The notes: generated from the letters alone by a model not told the origin. A stretch of DNA of 64,000 nucleotides from Tachypleus tridentatus (GCF_004210375.1 NC_134825.1:70237558-70301557), one strand, 5' to 3'. Shown: positions 1 through 10,110, counted from the stretch's first letter. Translations and numbers: made by a program.

Positions 1-88
1 CGCTAGTACCCCGGTAAGTCTCCGGATTCACAACGGTGGGCTCGGCAGATAGTCCGATGTGGTTTTACTATAAGAAGAACACACACAT
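1..88 (+). repeat. SINE-B (short tRNA-headed SINE), left end cut by window
   Basis: The stretch matches the short SINE seen about ten times here: a tRNA-like head, then the module CAGATAGYCCGATGTGG and an ACACACA tail. The window edge cuts its 5' end and it is diverged. Confidence 0.75.
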
Positions 89-199
89 ATCTGTTTGGTA
101 TAAAATAGTTTGTTTTTGGTATAATCTTTTCTGAAATAACTTAAAGCTTCGTTCATACAATTTATCTGTGCTTGGTGTGGATGGAGTCCACACGCGCCA

Positions 200-1175
200 G
201 AAATTATAGATCGTCAAATTGTTCGACTGTTCAGAAATGGTATGAAGAAAACTGAAATTTTCAGAACACCTCAGTGTACTGTTTCCAGAATCCTAGAACG
301 TCTCGGATTACAGAAAACGCTGTTTCAAAAAAGTATAGTGGTAAACATCGGAAATTGTTACCTGAGATTATCGTATTTTGGTCATTTTAACACATCAAGG
401 TTAAAAGAAGTCTTGCAACCCATTAAGATAGGAATGACATGGACACGTTCATTACAGGGTATTCAAAACAACTTGAATAGGAAGCCGACTAAACAAGATT
501 ATTTTGCCAGAACGGTTGTCTGAAAACCGATATTAACCAGAATTCACAGCTCTCGCCGTGCTACTTAGCCAAAACGGCATGCCAACTTACAGTTATGACA
601 CTGGCGACATGCCAACTTACAGTTATGACACTGGCGACATGTCATCTTTTCAGAAGAGTCTTGTTTGTGGCTTGTTAAAGCTGGTGGTAGGATTCGTGTT
701 CATTGTTTGCCTGGAAAACAAATGTGGGTAGACTGTTTCCTAAGGGAGGTGGCGCAGAACATGTTTGAGCAGTTTTTGATTATGGGAGATAAACCGCTCT
801 TCATATCTTCCGGAGAAACACCAATGGTGCCTTCTAAAGGCATAATGTGAAGACAATATTTCTGCCATATGCTAGGGAAAGGTTTAGCAATAATTTGTGA
901 TCCAGGATCACAATGCCAATGCCCACACTGCTTGTACTGTACAGGATTATCTCGACTGGAAGAACGTTACAATAATGGCATGGCCATCAAAGTCTCCAGA
1001 TTGTAATTTCATTGAAAACTGTTGGGCAGAACTGAGCCTTAAAATTTCTAATTACAACCAGCTACTGTAGCTGAGTTACACCACTTTCTAGTGACAAATT
1101 GGGATGAAATCACAGTGGTTTATATCAATAACCTCATCGACAGCATGCCACGTCATCTTTGGAGGTGAGTAGAAT
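200..1175 (+). pseudogene. Decayed Tc1-like transposase (family 1, copy 1)
   Basis: Remnant of a Tc1/mariner cut-and-paste transposase. About 214-330 encodes a paired-type helix-turn-helix (RQIVRLF, then TVSRILERLGLQK). 665-850 carries a decayed stretch from the start of the catalytic domain. About 905-1060 encodes the diagnostic later part, DHNANAHTACT followed by WPSKSPDCNFIENCWAEL, which are the second and third acidic positions of a DD34E core. These pieces lie in different frames, so the gene is dead. An exact 30-bp tandem duplication at 581-640 lies inside. A second copy of the same family lies on the minus strand at about 15.2-16.0 kb, sharing the phrases CAAATTGTTCGACTG and TGGGCA/TAGCCA-AAACRGCATGCC. 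I could not define the terminal inverted repeats. Confidence 0.8.
581..640 (+). repeat. 30-bp tandem duplication inside the Tc1 remnant
   Basis: The 30 bases at 581-610 (beginning GCCAACTTACAG and ending GGCGACAT) are repeated at 611-640 with no difference. The related copy near 15.6 kb does not show it, so it is a local event after insertion. Confidence 0.95.
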
Positions 1176-1740
1176 AAGAGGAGGACCAAGTACTTTATGT
1201 TAAATATGAACTGATATAAGATTATAAACGCTCTTGATAATAACTTGATATTATATTTTGTTTTGGTAAGGTTTTGTTTTGATAGGTAAAGTTCTGAATT
1301 ACACATCTTTCTGCAGGTGTCTGATAAAATTGTTTGCTTTTCTAATAAATCGATGATGATGTGTCTAGAACTTGTCTCATTATACAGATTATATACTTAG
1401 ATGTTTAATACAATGTTTCTCAGCTTGACATATTAAGTTTATTTATATTCCATCTTAATAATAACTATCCTATTCGTTGCAAAATATACAAACATTTTGG
1501 TCAAGACTGTATTTCAAGTTTAGATTTCTGTGAAATATTTGAGAATAAAGTAACTACCAATCCCAAGATGAAATATTTTTTAGATTTATGTTTAATTATA
1601 CGCAGTTCGGATAAAGTTATATTAACTTGTAATCTGAAACCTCTGGACAATTACCTACATTACTAAGAAGATGGAGAGGAAGTTGGGAAATTTTGCGTAA
1701 AACTATACACATGAAATTTGCGTATAACCGTTCCTAATTT
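1176..1740. other. AT-rich spacer, no feature recognised
   Basis: Only short random frames and no recognisable repeat. The Tc1 3' end may extend slightly into it. Confidence 0.5.
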
Positions 1741-2126
1741 GGAGTACAAAGGAATCACTTCAAAGTGATAACTCATATAAAATTAAAGGATACCAATATG
1801 TATCCTATATACAGTTATAGGATATCATTATGTATGATATATACAGCTAATAAGTTGTATTTCAGTTATCTAATAATTTATAATATTGAATTGAGAGGCG
1901 TAACTTGTTTCATAACAGAGATTTTGGCATTGTTGAAGTTATAATATTAGAAATTTGGATTACACTTTTATTGTTCAGAATAATATATATCATCTATAAA
2001 AATTCATTGTCAATATGCAAAAATGCCAAGTTACGAAAAGAGTCCAACAATATAAAGTGGATATTTTAGACAGATAAGTTGAGTTAGAAACAATATAGAA
2101 ATTTTTTTGTACTTGTGTAATGTTAG
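1741..2126 (+). repeat. Segment A, copy 1 (direct repeat with 12689-13076)
   Basis: About 385 bp, from GGAGTACA to ACTTGTGTAATGTTA, recurs in the same orientation at 12689-13076 with only scattered substitutions and a small indel (about 94% identical by eye). The two copies bracket the mosaic locus. No coding potential is recognised. The only donor-like CAG/GTAAGT is in copy 2; copy 1 has CAGATAAGT there. Confidence 0.9.
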
Positions 2127-2318
2127 TAGTGTTACACTATAGGGAAGGCAACGAGTTATCACCAACAACCGTCAACTCTTTTACCAATGAAGAGTGGAAT
2201 TGACCGTAACCTTAATACTCTCCACGGCTGAAAGGGCGAGCGTGTTTGGTGTATTGGGTATTCGAACTCGTGACCCTCAGATTACGAGTTGACTGCCTTA
2301 GCCACCTGACCACGTCTG
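2125..2318 (-). repeat. SINE-A fragment (minus)
   Basis: Reverse complement of the long SINE: AGGGAAGGCA..., the CTGAAAGGGCGAGC block and a degenerate tRNA head ending CCACCTGACCACG. The 3' tail is missing. It is more diverged than most copies. Confidence 0.85.
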
Positions 2319-2360
2319 TAAAAGCGTTCTGCTTCTATGGTATATACAACCAAAATTAAG

Positions 2361-2890
2361 TGTAGACAATTGTTTGTTTATTTATTGATTTTCAAATTTA
2401 TATGTCTTAAGGTGTTATAACATTCTGAGTTCATAATTATGCTAGTGATTTATGGCACAAGTACCTTTTTTAATGACGTCACAACAGTACAAATTGCAAC
2501 GGTAAGCGTCCTTTATGTGACATTTTAGTTTCTCATGACTGTCTGGAAGACAACACATTAGTGTAGAGAAATATATATGTAAAATCGGCTCGTTTGGGTT
2601 GAGAAAATATTTTACGTAGAAGAGCGAACAACGTTTCGACCTTCTTCAGTCATCGTCATGTTCATTAGTGTAGAGTTGTGTGAGTGGTTAAAATAGGTGA
2701 TCCTTCCAGGCTGTCTTTGGTCTCTGTTCATTGAGTTTATCGTGTCATCTTACACGCACATTACTGGAATAAAACTTTTCGGCAAAGAAACATCACGTTG
2801 ATAAAATGACAAAGAAAATGCCTTTAGAAATTTTTTAGACATCTTTATAGACATTCCGATCTCAGGGAGCGATAACTTTTAAGGAAGAAA
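2361..2890 (+). repeat. Segment B, copy 1 (inverted repeat with 9700-10080)
   Basis: Shared blocks, in order: CAAATTTATATGTCT, GTACAAATTGCAACGGTAAG, GTCCTTTATGTGACATTTTAG, AGACCAAAGACAG (as reverse complement) and ATAGACATTCCGATCT. All occur reverse-complemented at 9700-10080. This copy is interrupted by a 94-bp retroposon with a 13-bp target duplication, which the other copy lacks. Confidence 0.85.
2569..2662 (-). mobile_element. 94-bp retroposon end (Penelope-like?) with 13-bp target duplication
   Basis: CATTAGTGTAGAG occurs at 2556-2568 and again at 2663-2675, flanking this insert exactly. The paralogous site near 9865-9885 is empty. The insert resembles 7427-7560. On the minus strand it reads ...TGACGATGACTGAAGAAGG, TCGAAACG and on to an A/T-rich end. 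A related phrase lies inside Penelope-like coding sequence near 19.35 kb, which suggests a Penelope-like source. The class is an inference. Confidence 0.75.
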
Positions 2891-3482
2891 TGAGTTTAGA
2901 ACTAAAACTATGTAATAAAAGTGATATGCTAGAATTGTAAGTAAATCTAGTATGTTGATATCATTGTGATATCATTTATAATTTAATATTGTTACAATTA
3001 CAAAGAAAAAGAATAACACGGAAAAAAGTTTTAGTTACTTGTTCAAGAACATTTGTTAATGCTTTTCCTTAGTATAATTATATGAATAATTTAATTGGAT
3101 TATCTCAAATACCTTCTAAACGAACTAAATTTTCATCGATTTCGATATTTTTATACTTTCAAGTTTTGTCCGTATGGGCAACATAACAAACGAGAGGTGG
3201 AATCCACTTCCAAATTTTACTAGTTTGAATGTTAAAATACGAAATCCAACTGCGAGGATCGAACTCATAACATTTGGGTTACTAGACCAACACTCTACTA
3301 CTGATTTTAAAATTTATGCTTCCATTTTAAATATATGATTTATAGAGAGTAATATTTACCTTACGTAAGTGTTAACATAATTAAGAGGCTTCTTGTACAG
3401 GTGATGCATATAACACAATGAAATAACAATATTCATATTGAATCATAATCAATGCTTGAACACAATTGAACTATTATATGTG
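2891..3482. other. AT-rich spacer
   Basis: About 590 bp with no recognisable gene. Around 3180-3300 there is a weak tRNA-like phrase (GATCGAACTCATAACATTTGGG), probably an ancient SINE head. Confidence 0.4.
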
Positions 3483-3600
3483 TCGCCTCCACTAGTAGCA
3501 CAGCGGAATGTCTTGCAATAACAAAAACCGGGTTTCCATACCCATGGTGGGTGGAGCACAGACAGTCCGCGGTGTCGCTATATGCTTAATTTAAAACAAC
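3483..3600 (+). repeat. SINE-C (tRNA-headed, ~120 bp)
   Basis: Head CACTAGTAGCACAGCGGAATGTC, a B-box region, GGTGGGTGGAGCACAGACAG, and the shared tail CTTAATTTAAAACAAC. It forms the left part of the tRNA-bearing duplicated segment; a shortened version sits in the same position at 7742-7830. Confidence 0.8.
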
Positions 3601-3602
3601 AA

Positions 3603-4325
3603 CTATTATATATCTGAACAGAGGAGAAAACAGTACAATACCTTACTGTTGGAAATGTTGTCGAAGAGATGTTCTTAATATTATATTTTTTTTACGTGTG
3701 ATCGTTTTAACAATGCTAAATTAATCCACTGAACGATAAGCGAATATTAAAAAAAACTGTAGAACATTAAAGAGAAAGAATGCGTTTTTAAAAAATATGT
3801 GCAAACCATTATAGCTCAGGGGTAGAGCACTGGTCTTGTAAACCAGGAGTCGTGAGTTCGAAACTCACTGGTGCTTTGTATATCTTGAACTTGACGGATG
3901 CTTTTATTTTCATTACCTGTAATTGAACAAAATAACATAATATTATTTTACGATAAATATAGCGATACATTATTTTTCATATAATTTAAATTATCAATAA
4001 AAGCGACATTGTTATTCAAAAAATTAAGCTGAGTTTTCTCTGCTCCTATTAATTTTTTACGGCTTGTGGAAGTCAATATTTCCAAAACTGCTTGAAGAAT
4101 AATCCTGTTTTGGATATATCTATTATAAAATTCTTGAATTAATATAAATCTCTAGTTTGACTTCATTAAAATCGATAAATGCTGTAGACATGGAGGAAAA
4201 ACAGAATTTTTTTGTTCGAAAACATAATGTAGACACTACTTCCAACCCTGTTTCTTTACTTTCTGAGAGCCCCTAGATTTGGGCTGGAAATTATATGTGC
4301 ATATGGATTGAACGTTTGGGTATAT
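3603..4325 (+). repeat. Segment C, copy 1 (tRNA-bearing duplicated block)
   Basis: About 220 bp before and 450 bp after the tRNA gene are shared with 7830-8500 and, in part, with 12041-12560. Its last ~200 bp recur alone at 9448-9655. The long conserved flanks make this a segmental duplication of a tRNA gene rather than a SINE. Confidence 0.9.
3805..3876 (+). tRNA. tRNA-Thr (UGU), slightly degenerate
   Basis: A 72-nt cloverleaf: D arm GCTC/GAGC, anticodon arm CTGGT-CTTGTAA-ACCAG (anticodon TGT, threonine), 5-nt variable region and T arm GTGAG-TTCGAAA-CTCAC. The acceptor stem ACCATTA/TGGTGCT has one C-C mismatch at pair 2-71, two G-U pairs and an A1-U72 start, where the intact third copy has GCCATCA/TGGTGGC. 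Internal A box (TAGCTCAGGGG) and B box are present, and a TTTT terminator follows at about 3902. It is either a functional gene with a weak acceptor stem or a young pseudogene. Confidence 0.75.
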
Positions 4326-4580
4326 ATGTATGTGTACCCAGGAAGGTCAGTTGCACTGGACCTCTTCCTCTTTTTTTTTTCCTTCTTAGAGTGAAATGTT
4401 TAGTGTATTAAAAATTATTATATGAGGATTAGAGTAACCCATATTTACTCAGACCCCCTTCGGGGTAATGTCCATGTATTTTGCACTATCAGTTCCTTCA
4501 CTAATGTCTCGCTCATAGGTGGCATGTTTTTATTTTAGTATTTATAATTATTATTATGTATGTATATATATATTATTTTT
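4325..4580. other. Spacer with T-run and a small hairpin
   Basis: Contains a ten-base T run near 4371 and a short inverted phrase CCCCCTTCGGGG near 4455. No gene is seen. Confidence 0.4.
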
Positions 4581-4711
4581 GCGCTCCCCCCCGCTAGTAT
4601 AGCGGTGTGTCTTCGGATTTAAACAAAACCGCTAAAACCAGGGATTCGATTTCCCTTGATCGGCTAAGCAGATAGCCCCTTGTGGCTTTGTGATAAGAAA
4701 ACACACATACT
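4581..4711 (+). repeat. SINE-B
   Basis: CCCCCCGCTAGTATAGCGG head, GGGATTCGATTTCCC B-box region, GCAGATAGCCCCTTGTGG module, and a GATAAGAAAACACACAT tail. Confidence 0.9.
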
Positions 4712-4829
4712 TGTTTTATTTTTATTTATTTATTTTCATTATTTCTTTATCTTTTTAAATAATTTTATGTTAATAATCTAATTTGTCAAATAATCGGGGA
4801 GAGGTGTTTAAGACTATCTTTATCACATA

Positions 4830-5734
4830 CGAGGGCTGTTCAAAAAATACTCGGACTGACGTCATAAAACAAAATGTACTTTATTTAGAAGTAACAGGTC
4901 TGGGACCCCTTCAAGGTACTCTCCTCCCCAACGCACACACTTATCCCAACGGTGTTTCCACTTGTTGAAACAGTCCTGGTCCGCTTCTTTTGTAATGTCC
5001 TCCAGCTCCTTCGTCGCATTTGCCTTAATCTCGGGAATCGTCTCAAATCTTCTTTCTTTCAAGGGTCTTTTGAGTTTGGGGAACAAGAAAACATTGCAAG
5101 GAGCAAGGTCAGGTGAGTAGGATGGGGGAAGAACAGATATCGAGTGTTTGTCCAAAAACGCACGAGTTCTGAGGCACAAATTTCGCAGCAACGCGGTGCA
5201 TCTTCAATTTTTCGGTCAAAATCTCGTAACAAGATCCAACTGATATCCCAAACTCTTCAGCAAGCTCCCTGACAGTCAGACGTCGATTTGCCCGCACAAG
5301 GGTGTTGATTTTGTCGACGTGTGGATCGTCAGTTGACGTGGAAGGACGTCCAGGACGCTCATCATCTTCAATGGACTGTCGACCATCCTTAAAACGTTCA
5401 TGCCACTTGAAACATGCCGTACGATTCATAGCAACATCACCGTAAGCCGTGTTAAGCATAGCAAAAGTTTCAGTCGCAGATTTTTCAAGTTTAACACAAA
5501 TTTTCACAGCAAGTCGTTGCTCCTTCAGCTTATTCATTCTGAAATCCGCCAAACGAAAAAAATCGCACTTCACTTAAAACCGCGTAGCTAATACACAAAT
5601 GAAGATATCTGCAATCGGGAAATGGCGTCGTAATCAGCTGATTTGTGCAAACCTAGCGACAGCATGCGGATTCCACTGGAACCAACTGGAGCCGCGCAAT
5701 TCAAACAGTCCGCGTATTTTTTGAACAGACCTCG
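4830..5734 (-). mobile_element. Internally deleted mariner element with intact ends and TA target duplication
   Basis: 905 bp bounded by inverted repeats CGAGGGCTGTTCAAAAAATA (left) and CGAGGTCTGTTCAAAAAATA (right, reverse complement), each next to TA (4828-4829 and 5735-5736). Autonomous mariners are about 1.3 kb, so roughly 0.4 kb is missing from the transposase. The ends would still be recognisable to a related transposase, so this is a non-autonomous derivative on its way to becoming a MITE. Confidence 0.95.
4862..5573 (-). pseudogene. Mariner transposase remnant (DD34D, catalytic core deleted)
   Basis: Two frames. 5109-5573 encodes the N-terminal DNA-binding half: KICVKLEKSATETFAML, FKWHERFKDGRQSIEDDERP, GRPSTS, and the second helix-turn-helix RRLTVRELAEEFGISVGS up to KMHRVAAKFVPQ. 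The reading then jumps, in another frame (4862-5191), to the C-terminal part RTRAFLDKHSISVLPPSYSP, DLAPCNVFLFPKLK and FNKWKHRWDKCV. The missing middle would hold the first two catalytic aspartates; the third (SPDLAP) remains. It therefore cannot catalyse transposition, though the DNA-binding half alone could in principle bind the ends. A shadow frame on the plus strand (5400-5591) has no meaning. Confidence 0.93.
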
Positions 5735-5736
5735 TA

Positions 5737-6050
5737 TGCAATACCTATCGAGTTCGCATAATAGTTCACTTTTTCTCCAAATTTTTACCGAAATATTTTA
5801 TTTTACTAGGTAGGATCTATCTACTATTGTTTGTGTATTTGAATATTTATGCATAAACTTTGAAGTGGTTTTGGGTACTATATATGCTGTCCTAAGTAGT
5901 ATATTTTATAATGACTCAAGTTTGGCTGATTGGTCGATAACTGTTTGGTTTATTGGCTGGCATACCTTCTTTATGAAACATGAATGTATAAGCTTACTTC
6001 CCAGAGTAACCAGGGTAAAAGAATAATGAAAAATTGCTTATAGATGATCA
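5737..6050. other. AT-rich spacer
   Basis: Nothing recognised between the mariner and the LINE remnant. Confidence 0.4.
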
Positions 6051-6051
6051 A

Positions 6052-7415
6052 ATAATTTCAAAGTGCCTTTTTTGAAGATAATTGTTTGTTTGCCGTCAGT
6101 TTCTGGTGATTTGTTTTTGGTATTCTTAGCTGCTTGTTTGAGTTCTGTTAATGTAAATTTTTGGTAAGCATCACATTATTATAGTCATTTATGTTATTGT
6201 AGTTAGTATTGATTGGGAAAATGTTGTTTTATTGTTTGTTGTTGTGTTGAATTACGCACAAAGGTACACAATGAGTTACGTGTGCTCTGCCCCCGCGGAT
6301 ATCGAAACCCTGTTTCAGGCGTTGTAAATGCGCAGGCATACCGGAGTGGGCTGTTTTGAAAATATGGGCTTTCTAATTCTGTGTTATTTGTTACGTTATT
6401 GTTTACTCTATTGTAAAAATAGGTGTTCACGTCTGGGTCGTTGTGTTTTGAAAGTGTTTTGTAGTTCTTGTCTGAAGGCTTCTGCTTTTTCTTTGTTGGT
6501 GTGCGCTAATGTGTTATTTTATTCTGCTGTTGGGTATTTTCTTGTTGTGGCTTCTTTGGTGAGTCTTTATAGGTGCGACCGAAACTTTCTAGGATCGTTT
6601 TTTTTTTTTTCGTTTAGTTGGAAGCAAATGTTATCCGATTTTTCTTCGTTTAACAATATAATTTCTGGTCTCATTTTATTTCTCATACTGCTTATTTGTG
6701 TTTTTATTTCTTTGTCTCTTGTTGCCATGATCTGTCTATTTAATTGTCTTTTTCTCTGTTTTATTAGTTGTTTGTTCGATTTCCATGCGTTATTTATAGT
6801 TTTATGTTGTTCCTATGGTACAGTATCCGATGCTGGTTTTGGTAGGCACTCTGGGATTATTTGACTATAACTATCAACTTTTACTTTGTTGTTGGCTGTA
6901 TGCTCAACATTTTCTGGAAATATGTTGTCTAATTCTTTCTGATATTCTTGGCAATTAGCTTAATTGTAGTTGAATTTGTCTTGTTTAAAGGTTACATCTT
7001 TATGGGGATCGAGATCGAAGGTACACCATATTGGAAGAAGATCAACATCTTTTCTCACATTAAAATTTAATAACTTTTGTTTGATATTAAAGAATGTGAG
7101 GCAGAAGTCTAAGATATCTCTTGTATTTATAGCGTACGTAGTATGCGTAGGTGTACTGTCGTTTATTACGGCTATACTATTTTCATCAATGAATTGCAAT
7201 AGATGTCTTCCATTTGTGTTGGTGGATTTACGTCCAAAGTTTTTATATTCACTATTCAGATCACCTATTACAATTGTATTTGGTTGTGGAAAAAGATATT
7301 GTGGAATAGGTTTATGTCAATACATTTGGTTGGTGAACAATAAATACCTGCTTCTGTTATAATTGAATGGTTATCTAGCAGGATATCAATCAGTGATAAC
7401 GAGAAATCCCACTTG
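6052..7415 (-). pseudogene. Non-LTR retrotransposon (jockey/I-like) ORF2 remnant, copy 1
   Basis: Read on the minus strand. 7415-6960 encodes the end of the apurinic-type endonuclease: IVIGDLNSEYKNFGRKST, NGRHLLQFIDENSIAVIN, DSTPTHTTYAINTRDILDF, and DLLPIWCTFDLDPHKD at the place of the family's SDHLPI motif. 6900-6360 encodes the linker before the reverse transcriptase. 6200-6052 holds its very start (LTELKQAAKNTKNKSPETDG). The reverse transcriptase proper is absent. A SINE-C sits inside at 6232-6350. Long plus-strand frames here (6328-6864, 6970-7362) are antisense shadows. The 5' end stops beside another retroelement end at about 7427. Confidence 0.85.
6232..6350 (-). repeat. SINE-C inserted in the LINE remnant
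   Basis: Minus-strand SINE-C: TTGAATTACGCACAAAGG, ATATCGAAACCCTG and GCATACCGG. Flanking GAAAATGTT (left) and GAAAATATG (right) look like an aged target duplication. The two other LINE copies (8590s and 11041-11070) are uninterrupted here. Confidence 0.85.
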
Positions 7416-7426
7416 TAGAAAAAAAT

Positions 7427-7660
7427 ATACATGTAAAAACGGCTGGTTTGGGTTGTAAAAATTTTTATGTAGAGGAGTGAACAACGTTTCGACCTACTTC
7501 GGTGATGGTCAGGTTCACAAAGAAAGAAGGAGGTAACTGACCGATAGCTGACTATATGTTTGAAGAGGGATGTTTAACTGAATTTAGGAATTTTCAATGA
7601 TGTTTCATTAATGTTTGAAAAAATTCTTTTCATAACTGGTAGGTTGATATTTATGTGTAG
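7427..7660 (-). mobile_element. Retroelement 3' end (same family as 2569-2662)
   Basis: AAAAATATACATGTAAAAAC, GGCTGGTTTGGGTTG, and GAACAACGTTTCGACCTACT match the 94-bp insert at 2569 and extend further right through GGTTCACAAAGAAAGAAGGA and beyond. Only a short terminal part is present. The class is uncertain (Penelope-like or LINE). Confidence 0.6.
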
Positions 7661-7741
7661 AAAAATCTAAAAAATAAAATTCAAATAAATGCTTTCTTTA
7701 TGCAGTGTTTGGAGAATAACAAACAGAATTGAACTATTGTG

Positions 7742-7830
7742 TGTGCTGCCTCCATTGGTAGCGCAGCCGAATGTATGCTTGCTTACAATAATAAAAAGCG
7801 GTGTAGCTTAATGCGTAATTTCAAAAAACA
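7742..7830 (+). repeat. SINE-C with internal deletion (part of segment C copy 2)
   Basis: CCTCCATTGGTAGCGCAGCC head and GTGTAGCTTAATGCGTAATT tail, with the middle of the SINE lost compared with 3483-3600. Confidence 0.7.
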
Positions 7831-8500
7831 ACTGTTATATATCTGAACAGAGGAGAAAACAGTACAAAACCTTACTGCTGGAAATGTTGTCGAAGAGATG
7901 TTCTTAATATGTTTTTTTTACGTGTGATCGTTTTAACAAAGCTAAATTAATCCACTGAACGACAAGCGAATATTTAATATACTGTATAAGATTGAAGAGA
8001 AATAATGCGTTTTTAACCGATATGTACGAGCAATCATAGCTCAGGGGTAGAGCACTGGTCTTTTAAACCAGGAGTCGTGAGTTCGAACCTCACTGGTGGC
8101 TTGTATATCTTGAACTTGACGGATGTTTTTATTTTCATTACCTGTAATTGAACAAAATAACATAATATTATTTTACTATAAATATGGGGATACATTATTT
8201 TTCATATAATTTAAATTTTCAATAAAAGCGACATTGTTATTTAAAAAATTAAACTGCGTTTTCTATGCTCCTATTAATTTTATACAGCGTGTGGAAATCA
8301 ATATTTTCAAAATTGCTTGGAAAATAACCTGTTTTTGATATATCTATTATAAAATTCTAAAATTAATATAAATCACAAGTTCGACTTTACTAAAGTTGAT
8401 AAATGCTGTAGACATGGAGGGAAAATAGAATTTGTTGCTCAAAAACATAATGTATACACTACTTCCTGCCTTGTTTCTTTACTTTCTGAGAGCCCGTAGA
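7830..8500 (+). repeat. Segment C, copy 2 (tRNA-bearing duplicated block)
   Basis: Parallels 3603-4280 with scattered substitutions, from TATATATCTGAACAGAGGAG to TTTCTTTACTTTCTGAGAGC. It is joined abruptly to a LINE remnant at about 8500. Confidence 0.9.
8030..8101 (+). tRNA. tRNA with Lys-type anticodon (UUU) on a Thr-tRNA body
   Basis: Same body as the neighbouring threonine tRNAs: D arm GCTC/GAGC, T arm GTGAG-TTCGAAC-CTCAC, and acceptor GCAATCA/TGGTGGC with one A-G mismatch at pair 3-70. The anticodon loop is CTTTTAA, so the anticodon reads TTT (lysine) where the other two read TGT and CGT. One G-to-T change from TGT explains it. Internal promoter boxes are intact and a TTTTT terminator follows at about 8125. 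It is a likely pseudogene or an 'identity-switched' tRNA; charging cannot be judged from sequence alone. Confidence 0.7.
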
Positions 8501-8504
8501 TTTG

Positions 8505-9445
8505 CTAATGTTATTTTTCTGGTAAGCAGTAGATTGTAAAAGTCATTTATGTTATTGGTGTTATTGTTGTTAATATTGACTAGGAAATATGGTTTGTATA
8601 ATTCTGTGTTATTTGTTACATAATTATTTACTGTATTGAAAAAATAGGCGTTCACGTCTGGGACGTTGTGTTTTGAGAGTGTTTTGCAGTTGTTGTCTGA
8701 AGGCTTCTGGTTTTTCTTTGTCGATGTGCGCTAATGTGTTATTTTGTTTTAATGTTGCGTATTTTCTTGTTGTGGCTTCTTTAGTGAGTCTTTTTAGGTG
8801 CGACCGAAACTTTCTAGGGTCGGTTTTTCCATTTAGTTTGCAGCAAAAGTTGTCAATTTTTCTTGTTTTAACAATATAATTTCTGGTCTAATTTTATTTC
8901 TCATACTGCTTATTTGTGTTTTTATTTCTTTGTCTCTTGTTGCCATGAGCTGTCTTCTTAATTGTCTTCGTTGTTTTATGAGTGTTATTAGTTGTTTGTT
9001 TGATTTCCATGCGTTATTTTTAGTTATTTGCTGCTTTTAATAGGCACACCGTGATTATTTGACTACAACTATCAGCTTCTTTGTAGTCGAATTTGTCTTC
9101 TTTAAAGGTTATATCTTCATCGGGGGTGAGATCGAAAGTACCATATTGGTAGAAGATCACTGTCAACATCTTTTCCCACGTTCGAATTTAATAACTTTGG
9201 TCTGATATTTAAGGAGGTGTCTAAGGTATCAGTTGTATTTGTACCATACGTGGTATGCGTAGGTTCACTGTCGTTTATTAGGGCGATGGTATTTCATCAA
9301 TGAATTACAATAGGTGTCATCCATTAGTATTTGTGGATTTATGTCAAAGTTTTTATGTTTACTATTTAGATCACATATTACAATTGTATTTTGGTTGTGG
9401 GAAAGATGTTGTGGAATAGGTTTATGTCAATACATTTGGTTGGTG
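8505..9445 (-). pseudogene. Non-LTR retrotransposon ORF2 remnant, copy 2
   Basis: Parallels copy 1 (6052-7340) in the same orientation, with the linker region (minus strand of 8580-9040) and the end of the endonuclease (9060-9440). It is shorter by internal deletions and holds more frame breaks. It lacks the SINE-C of copy 1. It is joined on the left to segment C copy 2 and on the right to a lone segment C tail. Confidence 0.8.
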
Positions 9446-9447
9446 AT

Positions 9448-9655
9448 ATATTTACTATAAAATTCTTAAATTAATGTAAATCCCTAGTTTGACTTTACTA
9501 AAATTGATAAACTCTGTATATATGGAGTGAAAATAGAATTTTTTTGTTCGAAAACATAATGTAGACACCACTTCCAGCCTTGTTTCTTTACTTTCTTAGA
9601 ACCCCTAGTTTTTGGCTGGAAAATATAATATTTACATTTGGATTCAATGTTTTTC
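9448..9655 (+). repeat. Segment C, tail only (copy 4)
   Basis: Matches 4113-4312: CTATAAAATTCTTRAATTAA, TTGTTCGAAAACATAATGTA, and CCTTGTTTCTTTACTTTC. The tRNA part is absent. Confidence 0.85.
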
Positions 9656-9699
9656 TTATTTTCATTATTTATTTAATTTTAAATAATTTTATGTTAATT

Positions 9700-10080
9700 A
9701 TCGCTCTCAGATCGGAATGTCTATAAAGATAATTCATATTCTGAGGCATATTAGAACCGACTTCTTTTCTTGCCGAAAACTTTTATTCCGGTGACGCTCG
9801 GATAAGATAACAGGACAAACTCTACGAACAGAGACCAAAGACTGCCTGAATGGGTCACCTGTTCTTACTAATGTGTAGTCTACCAGCCAATCATTAGAAA
9901 CTAAAATGTCACATAAAGGACACTTACCGTTGCAATTTGTACTGTTGTGACATCAGTAAAAAAGTTGCTCATGCCATGAATCATTAACATAATTATGTAC
10001 TCTGAAGTCTATAAGTTAACCTTGAGACACATAAATTTGAAAAGCAATAAATAAAAACAATTTGCTGCTGTTAATTTTTG
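9700..10080 (-). repeat. Segment B, copy 2 (inverted)
   Basis: Reverse complement of 2361-2890, without the 94-bp insertion found there. Confidence 0.85.
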
Positions 10081-10110
10081 TTTTATTTAGTCTTGAAGCA
10101 GAAAACTTTT

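Noticed and set aside
3603-4325. Segment C considered as a tRNA-derived SINE
   Set aside because: Long unique flanks on both sides of the tRNA, no shared tail and no target duplication; a segmental duplication fits better.
6328-6864. 178-codon plus-strand frame, hydrophobic and Cys/Phe/Leu-rich
   Set aside because: It is the antisense of the LINE linker and part of a SINE; the minus strand has the meaningful protein.
6970-7362. 130-codon plus-strand frame
   Set aside because: Antisense of the LINE endonuclease domain.
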